This document shows positions 57,923 to 64,000 of a stretch of DNA of 64,000 nt, one piece after another. The translations under genes and the position numbers were made by a program. Every line of letters starts with the position of its first letter. Positions within the stretch are counted from its first letter, which is position 1. The stretch comes from UBA1181 sp045226255 (lineage in GTDB: Bacteria; Bacteroidota; Bacteroidia; Bacteroidales; Paludibacteraceae). Below the pieces are notes generated by a model. It was not told the DNA's origin. It made no database searches and was given only the letters and a program-made list of their open reading frames with translations. The DNA is taken from the NCBI GenBank assembly GCA_045226255.1, contig JBGVCG010000010.1, positions 124,001-188,000 on the forward strand, written 5' to 3'.

Positions 57923-59665
57923 CTAGAGGTTCAAAGACTTCTTGATAGCCTCCACCTTCGTGTTAGCTACGTCGCAAGCCTTCTTGTATTCAGAAGCATC
58001 CTTCATGTCACCTTTCACCTCGATGTAGAACTTGATCTTAGGCTCCGTACCTGAAGGGCGCACGCTCACCTTCGTACCGTCCTCGGTGAACCATTGGATC
58101 ACGTTGGCCGTCTCCGGCATGTTGATGACCTTCACTTCGCCACACTTCACGCAAGTCTGCTTCAGTGACTTGAAATCCTTTATCTTCTTCACTGGTGAAC
58201 CAGCCAACTCCTTTGGAGGGTTCTGGCGGAAGTTCTCCATCATCGCCTTGATTTCGTCCGCACCGCTCTTGCCTGGCTTCACCACGCTGATGGCGCTCTC
58301 TCTTTGGAATCCGTACTCCTTGTAGATGTTCATGAGCAACTCGTAGAGCGTCATGCCGTTATCCTTCGCCCAAGCAGCGATCTCGCAGATGAGGCAGATG
58401 GAAGCCGGTGAATCCTTGTCGCGTACCTTGTCGTAAGGCAAGAAGCCGAATGACTCCTCTCCACCTCCGATGTACTTCTCCTTTCCTTCGTTCATGCGGA
58501 TTCTGTAGGCGATCCATTTGAATCCGGTGTACTCGTCGTAGAGCTTCACGTTGTTCTTGTCGGCGATCTCACGGATCAGCTCAGAAGTCACGATGGTCTT
58601 CACCAAGAACTCGTTGCCCTTCAACTTGCCCAACTTCTTCATGTTGGTGATGATGTAGTAGCAGAACATCATGCAAGTCTGGTTACCATTGATAATCACC
58701 CACTCGCCCTTGTCATCGCGGCAAACGATAGCCAAGCGGTCTGCATCAGGGTCGGAAGCGATCACGAGGTCGGCTCCCAATTTCGTACCCAAGTTCATAC
58801 CCATCGTCATCGCCTCGGCGTTCTCCGGGTTCGGAGACTTCACCGTAGGGAAGTTGCCGTCGATCACCATCTGTTCAGGCACGACGTTGATATTCTGGAA
58901 TCCCCAAGAACGCAGGCACAATGGGATGATCACACGTCCTGTACCATGCAATGGGGAATAAACGATATTCAAATTCTTTTGACGGTTGATGACGTCCTGA
59001 TCCACCATAGCCTCTTTCACAGCCATCATGTAATCATAATCCATCTCTCCTCCGATGATCGTGATAAGGTCCTTATTAGGCGTGAATTTCACGTCGGAGA
59101 TCTGCACCTTGTTCACCTCGTCGATGATGCCCTTGTCGTGAGGGGCAAGCACCTGTGCGCCATCGTCCCAATAAGCCTTGTAGCCATTGTACTCCTTCGG
59201 GTTATGGGAGGCAGTGATGTTCACACCGCTCTGGCAACCCAGCTGACGGATAGCGAAAGAGATTTCAGGAGTCGGACGGAGACTCTCGAACAAATAGGCG
59301 TGAATACCATTGGCTGAGAAGATGTCAGCCACGATCTCCGCGAAAAGGCGGGAATTGTTGCGGCAGTCATGTCCTACCACCACGCTGATCTCCTTCTTGC
59401 CGGCGAATGCCTTCTTCAAGTAGTTGGCGAGACCCTGGGTAGCCATACCCACCACGTATTTGTTCATGCGGTTGGTGCCGACACCCATGATGCCACGAAG
59501 ACCTCCTGTGCCGAATTCGAGGTTTTGGTAAAAAGCGTCAATCAAATCCGTCTTGTCAGGATTGTCCAATAAGCGTTGAACCTCACTCTTCGTCTCTGCG
59601 TCGAAATCACCCTTCAACCAGGCGTTAGCTCTGGCGGTAACCTCCTGCAATAATGCGTTATCCAT
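57923..59665 (-). CDS. phosphoglucomutase/phosphomannomutase family enzyme
   Basis: Alpha-D-phosphohexomutase of 580 residues, the long type that includes phosphoglucomutases of Bacteroidota. FGTGGLRGIMGVGTNRMNKY opens the first domain and the phosphoserine loop is NITASHNPKEYNGYK. The metal-binding loop is DPDADRLAI, the sugar-binding motif is GGGEESFGF, and the phosphate-binding end is VRPSGTEPKIKFY. All key parts are present. It interconverts 1- and 6-phosphosugars in the cytoplasm. nagB lies upstream on the same strand, separated by a hairpin at about 59734-59770. Confidence 0.95.
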   Translation of the reverse strand: MDNALLQEVTARANAWLKGDFDAETKSEVQRLLDNPDKTDLIDAFYQNLEFGTGGLRGIMGVGTNRMNKYVVGMATQGLANYLKKAFAGKKEISVVVGHDCRNNSRLFAEIVADIFSANGIHAYLFESLRPTPEISFAIRQLGCQSGVNITASHNPKEYNGYKAYWDDGAQVLAPHDKGIIDEVNKVQISDVKFTPNKDLITIIGGEMDYDYMMAVKEAMVDQDVINRQKNLNIVYSPLHGTGRVIIPLCLRSWGFQNINVVPEQMVIDGNFPTVKSPNPENAEAMTMGMNLGTKLGADLVIASDPDADRLAIVCRDDKGEWVIINGNQTCMMFCYYIITNMKKLGKLKGNEFLVKTIVTSELIREIADKNNVKLYDEYTGFKWIAYRIRMNEGKEKYIGGGEESFGFLPYDKVRDKDSPASICLICEIAAWAKDNGMTLYELLMNIYKEYGFQRESAISVVKPGKSGADEIKAMMENFRQNPPKELAGSPVKKIKDFKSLKQTCVKCGEVKVINMPETANVIQWFTEDGTKVSVRPSGTEPKIKFYIEVKGDMKDASEYKKACDVANTKVEAIKKSLNL

Positions 59666-59733
59666 TCTGTTTTATATTAGGTTATACGAAAAATAGGCAG
59701 GGTCGTTTCGCAACCCTCCATGTCAGTTGAAGA

Positions 59734-59770
59734 CGAGGTGGCTCTCCTCTGAGAGGAGAACCCGCCTCGA
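59734..59770 (-). terminator. hairpin between nagB and the phosphohexomutase gene
   Basis: Arms CTCCTC (59744-59749) and GAGGAG (59753-59758), extended by imperfect GAGG.GG/CC.GCCTC pairs. There is no T-run, so terminator function is uncertain. Confidence 0.45.
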
Positions 59771-59776
59771 CTATAT

Positions 59777-60571
59777 TTACAATAAGTTTTCCTTCTCGAT
59801 ATCCTTGAAGTAACGGTAAGTGGAAACCTTCAACTCGAAGGTAGCCAACTCGTCACACACGATGATACCCTTCTGGTGCAACTGCAATGCGCTCAACGTG
59901 CACATTTGGCAAACACCGCCCTCGATGGCCTGTTGCATAGCGCGTGCCTTGTTGTAGCCGCTCACGAGGATCATCACCTCCTTAGCGTCCATGATGGTGC
60001 CCACACCTACGGTCAACGCTGAAGTAGGAACCTTGCTCATATCGTTGTCAAAGAAACGTGAGTTAGCGATGATGGTGTCAGTCGTCAAGTGTTTCAGACG
60101 AGTGCGGGAAGTCAAGGAAGATCCTGGCTCGTTGAAGGCGATGTGTCCGTCAGGACCGATACCGCCGACGAAGAGTTGGATACCACCAGCCTTACGGATG
60201 CGGGCCTCGTAGTCCTCACACTCCTTCGCAAGATCCGGAGCGTTTCCGTTCAATATATTTACCTGATTCTCAGGAATATCTATATGCTTGAAGAAGTTAT
60301 TCCACATGAAAGAATAGTAGCTCTCAGGATGCTCCTTAGGCAAGTTAACATACTCGTCCATGTTGAATGTGATCACATTCTTGAAGGAGACAACGCCCGC
60401 CTTGTTCAATTTGATAAGTTCGCGATACATGCCAAGAGGGGAAGAACCCGTAGGCAGACCCAAAACGAACTTACGGTCTGGTGTTGGCTTAAAAGCGTTG
60501 ATAGTGTCCGCTACGTGTTGTGCGGCCCACTTTGAAACGGAATCATAATCCGATTGAATAAGAACTCTCAT
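59777..60571 (-). CDS. nagB: glucosamine-6-phosphate deaminase
   Basis: Converts glucosamine-6-phosphate to fructose-6-phosphate and ammonia. 264 residues with FVLGLPTGSSPLGMYRELI, NMDEYVNLPKEHPESYYSFM, GGIGPDGHIAFNEPGSS (catalytic Asp/His region) and TVGVGTIMDAKEVMILVSG. It lacks long extensions, as in the classic NagB. It lies 31 bp downstream of lgt on the same strand. Confidence 0.97.
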   Translation of the reverse strand: MRVLIQSDYDSVSKWAAQHVADTINAFKPTPDRKFVLGLPTGSSPLGMYRELIKLNKAGVVSFKNVITFNMDEYVNLPKEHPESYYSFMWNNFFKHIDIPENQVNILNGNAPDLAKECEDYEARIRKAGGIQLFVGGIGPDGHIAFNEPGSSLTSRTRLKHLTTDTIIANSRFFDNDMSKVPTSALTVGVGTIMDAKEVMILVSGYNKARAMQQAIEGGVCQMCTLSALQLHQKGIIVCDELATFELKVSTYRYFKDIEKENLL

Positions 60572-60602
60572 ATATAAATTTTATAAAGTTAAGAAGCGTG
60601 TT

Positions 60603-61451
60603 TTATTCATGGGTAATTTTCAACCCTTCCTCCTTACGCATCTGTCCTATCGACTTGTAAAGCATGTATACGCCCCACAGAATCAACGGTACACTCAACC
60701 ACTGTCCCATATTGAGGGTCATGTCATCCTCGAAATCCTCCTGATTGTTCTTAATGAACTCCAAGAAGAAACGGGTCAGGAAGACGCCTATCAAAAAGAC
60801 ACCGAATATAAAGCCTTCGAACTTACGGGCATTGGTTTTCCAGTAAAGGAACATCAAAATGCTGAATGTCACCAAGCAATAGAGCGCCTCGTATATCTGT
60901 GTCGGATGACTCGGTGCCGAGAAGACCGGGTCTGCGCCAGCCTGCCAGTGGTGGATGTTCTTAATGAATGCGAAAGCCCATGGCACATCCGTCGCATGAC
61001 CATATATCTCATGGTTCATCAAATTGCCGAGTCGAATGCACGCTCCACCGATGGCGACAGCGATGACGATTCGATCCATAACCCAAATATAAGTTTTTTT
61101 CGCGACATTTTTGTTGAATAGCCACAAAGAAATTATGATACCGCATGCACCTCCATGACTTGACAAACCTCCCTTCCACACACACAGCACATCGGCGAGA
61201 TTCGAGAAATAGTATTTCGGGTCATAGAAGAAGCAGTGTCCGATACGCGCACCGACCACCGTTCCGACCAACATATAAAGGAAGAGCTTGTCCAGCTGAT
61301 CTTGCGTCATTCCCTCCCGATGGTAGACCTTCGATTCAACCCAATAGCCCAAGAAAAAGGCCAAAGCCCACATCAAGCCGTACCAACGGATGGTCAACGA
61401 ACCGAAGGAGACAATGTCAGGATCAACAGTCCAAGTGATATACGACAACAT
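60603..61451 (-). CDS. lgt: prolipoprotein diacylglyceryl transferase
   Basis: Inner-membrane enzyme that adds diacylglycerol to lipobox cysteines, as needed by the many lipoproteins in this window. 282 residues, about seven spans, with ARIGHCFFYDP, SSHGGACGIIISLW, the Lgt signature LGNLMNHEIYGH and FLTRFFLEFIKNNQ. It lies 13 bp after secA on the same strand. Confidence 0.97.
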   Translation of the reverse strand: MLSYITWTVDPDIVSFGSLTIRWYGLMWALAFFLGYWVESKVYHREGMTQDQLDKLFLYMLVGTVVGARIGHCFFYDPKYYFSNLADVLCVWKGGLSSHGGACGIIISLWLFNKNVAKKTYIWVMDRIVIAVAIGGACIRLGNLMNHEIYGHATDVPWAFAFIKNIHHWQAGADPVFSAPSHPTQIYEALYCLVTFSILMFLYWKTNARKFEGFIFGVFLIGVFLTRFFLEFIKNNQEDFEDDMTLNMGQWLSVPLILWGVYMLYKSIGQMRKEEGLKITHE

Positions 61452-61464
61452 ACTTCAACCGCAA

Positions 61465-64000
61465 TTAAAGGTCTTTACCATGACAATTCTTAAACTTCTT
61501 GCCAGAGCCACAAGGACACGGATCATTTCTACCCACGCGAGGCTCCGCGCGTACTGGATCTATGCGTCTTGGCTGTTGAGGCGCGCGGGATGGCGTCTCG
61601 GAGCGGTTCTCCACATATTTCGACTTGTCCTCCATCTCCTCAGGAGCCGCTTCCCTCACATTCTCTGGAGCTCGCTGCTGTACAGGGATTTGCGCGCGCA
61701 TCAAGACAGATACCGAACTGAAGTTCGTGTCGATCTGCATCTGCTCGTACAAAGCGTATGACTCAAGCTTGTAGATCAAGAGAGGATCCTTCTGCTCGTA
61801 GCTAGCGTTCTGTACGGAGTGACGCAACTCGTCCATCTCACGCAGGTGACGCTTCCAATGCTCGTCAATGTTATGCAAGAGGACGCCTCGCTCAAATGCC
61901 TTGATAATCGCCTTGCCGTCAGTCTCATATGCTTCCTTCAGGTTGACAGGGATATTGTACATGATCTTACCATCCGTGATAGGGATGATGATGTTCTGGA
62001 AACGTTCACCCTGCTCCTCGTACACTCTCTTAATCACTGGATTTGCCACATTGGCGATATTATCCATCTTACGCTTGAACGACTCCAAAGCGGCATCGAA
62101 GAGACTATCCACCACATCCTCCGTCTTCATATTACGGAACTCTCCCTCTGAGAGAGGTGCCTCAATCGAGAATATGCGGAGTGTCTCATCCAAGAAATAT
62201 TCGTAGGCGAAGTTCGGCTTCGATCTATTCACGATTGCTCTTGCCGCACCATATATCATGTCCACGGTGTTTGCGCCCAAACGCTCGCCCATCAGGGTCT
62301 GTCGTCTCCTGCGGTAAACCACCTCACGTTGTTTGTTCATCACATCGTCATACTCCAACAAACGCTTACGGATACCGAAGTGGTTCTCCTCCACCTTCTT
62401 CTGCGCACGCTCGATGGACTTCGATATCATGTTGTGCTCAATCATCTCACCCTCCTTGAATCCTAGCTTGTCCATGACGCCAGAGATCCTCTCTGAACCG
62501 AACAGACGCATCAGGTTGTCTTCGAGAGACACGAAGAATACGGATGAACCCGGGTCTCCTTGACGTCCTGAACGACCACGCAACTGACGGTCCACACGAC
62601 GAGACTCGTGACGCTCCGTACCGATGATGGCCAAACCACCAGCAGCCTTCACTTCGTCGGAGAGCTTGATATCGGTACCACGACCGGCCATGTTCGTGGC
62701 GATGGTCACGATACTGCGTTGACCAGCCTTGGCGACAATCTCAGCCTCCTTCTGGTGCAACTTAGCGTTCAACACATTGTGCTCTATCTTCCTCATCGTC
62801 AGCATTTTGCTCAACAACTCGGAAATCTCGACGGATGTCGTACCCACAAGAACCGGGCGACCCGACTCAACCAATTTCACAATCTCTTCGATGACTGCGT
62901 TATACTTCTCCCTCTTGGTGCGGTATACGCGGTCCTCCATATCTATTCTGGCAATCGGACGGTTCGTCGGAATGATGACAACATCCAACTTATAAATGTT
63001 CCAGAACTCACCAGCCTCGGTCTCGGCAGTACCGGTCATACCAGCCAGCTTGTTGTACATTCTAAAGTAGTTCTGCAAGGTGATGGTCGCGAAGGTTTGC
63101 GTGGCAGCTTCCACTTTCACCTTCTCCTTCGCCTCGATAGCTTGGTGCAATCCATCCGAGTAACGACGGCCCTCCATGATACGACCCGTTTGCTCGTCGA
63201 CGATCTTCACCTGACCGTCAATCACCACATATTCCTGGTCTTTGTCGAACAACGTGTATGCCTTCAACAATTGGTTCACCGTATGCACACGCTCCGTCTT
63301 GATGGAGTAGTTGCTCAATATCTCGTCCTTCTTCGCTTGATAATCCTCCGGAGAGAGCCCCAACCTATCCAATTCAGCCAATTCGGCGCCGACGTCCGGC
63401 ATCACAAAGAATTGCGTGTCCTCCGACACACCCGTCAACGCATCGATACCCTTGTCGGTCAAATCGATGGTACGGTTCTTCTCGTCGATGACGAAGTAGA
63501 GAGGGTCTGTCGCAATGTGCATGTTCTTGTTCTGCTCAGCGATGTAGAACTCCTCCGTCTTCAGCAATATGGTTTTGTTTCCCTGCTCACTCAAGAACTT
63601 GATGAGCGGTTGGTTCTTAGGCAATGCCTTGTAGGAACGGAAGAGTGCCAAAGCACCCTCTTCCTGGTCTTTCTTGTCTTCCGACTTCAGCAGGCGCTTA
63701 GCCTCCGTCAAATAGTTCGTGGCCAACACTTTCTGCTTTGCGACCAATTGTTCCACACGTGGGCAAAGCTGCTCGAATTGTTGGTCATCCCCCTTCGGCA
63801 CAGGACCTGAGATGATCAAAGGGGTACGGGCATCATCGATCAGGACGGAGTCGACCTCATCGACAATCGCATAATTATGTTTACGCTGCACCAATTCAAC
63901 AGGGTTGGTCGCCATGTTATCACGAAGGTAATCGAAACCAAACTCATTGTTTGTTCCGAAGGTGATATCGGCCGCATAGGCCTTGCGACGCTCAGGAGAA
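61465..64000 (-). CDS. secA: preprotein translocase ATPase SecA, 5' end outside window
   Basis: Motor ATPase of the Sec export pathway. About 845 C-terminal residues are in the window. The visible start of the reading frame is within the ATPase region (ERRKAYAADITFGTNNEFGFDYLRDNM in two parts), then the DEVD box in AIVDEVDSVLIDDARTPL. The second ATPase half has TNMAGRGTDIKL, ERHESRRVDRQLRGRSGRQGDPGS and the helical scaffold. The C-terminus is a zinc-binding SEC-C motif (RNDPCPCGSGKKFKNCHGK). The ATG at 63915 is internal, not the true start. Confidence 0.97.
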   Translation of the reverse strand, partial: SPERRKAYAADITFGTNNEFGFDYLRDNMATNPVELVQRKHNYAIVDEVDSVLIDDARTPLIISGPVPKGDDQQFEQLCPRVEQLVAKQKVLATNYLTEAKRLLKSEDKKDQEEGALALFRSYKALPKNQPLIKFLSEQGNKTILLKTEEFYIAEQNKNMHIATDPLYFVIDEKNRTIDLTDKGIDALTGVSEDTQFFVMPDVGAELAELDRLGLSPEDYQAKKDEILSNYSIKTERVHTVNQLLKAYTLFDKDQEYVVIDGQVKIVDEQTGRIMEGRRYSDGLHQAIEAKEKVKVEAATQTFATITLQNYFRMYNKLAGMTGTAETEAGEFWNIYKLDVVIIPTNRPIARIDMEDRVYRTKREKYNAVIEEIVKLVESGRPVLVGTTSVEISELLSKMLTMRKIEHNVLNAKLHQKEAEIVAKAGQRSIVTIATNMAGRGTDIKLSDEVKAAGGLAIIGTERHESRRVDRQLRGRSGRQGDPGSSVFFVSLEDNLMRLFGSERISGVMDKLGFKEGEMIEHNMISKSIERAQKKVEENHFGIRKRLLEYDDVMNKQREVVYRRRRQTLMGERLGANTVDMIYGAARAIVNRSKPNFAYEYFLDETLRIFSIEAPLSEGEFRNMKTEDVVDSLFDAALESFKRKMDNIANVANPVIKRVYEEQGERFQNIIIPITDGKIMYNIPVNLKEAYETDGKAIIKAFERGVLLHNIDEHWKRHLREMDELRHSVQNASYEQKDPLLIYKLESYALYEQMQIDTNFSSVSVLMRAQIPVQQRAPENVREAAPEEMEDKSKYVENRSETPSRAPQQPRRIDPVRAEPRVGRNDPCPCGSGKKFKNCHGKDL

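Noticed and set aside
62608..63810. 400-codon open frame on the plus strand
   Set aside because: Antisense shadow of secA; the secA frame carries all expected motifs. The plus frame is rich in Leu, Val, His and Arg, as shadows of this codon bias are.
1..64000. tRNA or rRNA genes
   Set aside because: Intergenic gaps were read for T-loop GTTCRANNC patterns and cloverleaf arms on both strands; none was convincing. A search with a covariance model would settle it.

Overview
The window is a piece of a Bacteroidota chromosome, order Bacteroidales. The evidence is consistent. There is a hybrid two-component system sensor of the Bacteroidales type, a flavodoxin-DUF2023 pair, a malic enzyme fused to a phosphotransacetylase-like domain, CcsBA, HU-CCDC81, DUF4294, DUF4105 and DUF4197 family genes, C-terminal domains like those used by type IX secretion, and many TAnnTTTG -7 boxes at the head of transcription units. 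By eye G+C is near half in coding DNA, with AT-rich gaps. The sequence alone does not fix a genus. No tRNA, rRNA, CRISPR array or prophage was seen.

Layout: 1-3352 is the 5' part of a hybrid sensor kinase (minus). 3634-4558 is flavodoxin plus DUF2023. 4695-6319 is a HigB/HigA-like toxin-antitoxin module lying between two 47-bp terminator repeats. 6360-8633 is malic enzyme. 8915-17179 is a plus-strand set of outer-membrane porins, an imelysin lipoprotein, two haem-c-motif lipoproteins and the CcsBA cytochrome c maturation protein. It looks like one periplasmic metal/redox unit. 17180-17475 is a repeat patch.

17476-30833 is mostly core and family-level genes: a Rid-fold protein, DUF4294, a helix-hairpin-helix/barrel protein, an HU-SPOR protein, a coiled-coil lipoprotein, rsmI, an AI-2E family exporter, prmC, recX, a CPBP protease and folE. 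A candidate structured small RNA lies at about 24127-24293. 31386-32694 is a REP/RAYT island: a Y1-transposase-like gene bracketed by copies of its own palindromic repeat.

32725-40790 carries menE, gapA, two very small lipoproteins, a DUF4105 protein, a tiny sorting-domain protein, thioesterase-DciA-recF, purC and phoH. 40986-43143 is a C10 (streptopain-type) protease with a partner lipoprotein. 43504-47033 is hisS, a transporter and DUF4197. 47172-55181 is a secreted-protein region: two large cysteine-rich leucine-rich-repeat proteins, the second with 14 further repeats and a type IX sorting domain, and a barrel protein. 55183-64000 has an ACT-ACT-metallo-beta-lactamase fusion, an orphan TonB-plug-like protein, a phosphohexomutase, nagB, lgt and the C-terminal part of secA.

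The least ordinary parts are the REP/RAYT island, the imelysin/cytochrome c/CcsBA unit, the repeat-bracketed toxin-antitoxin module, the structured RNA locus and the large repeat surface proteins.
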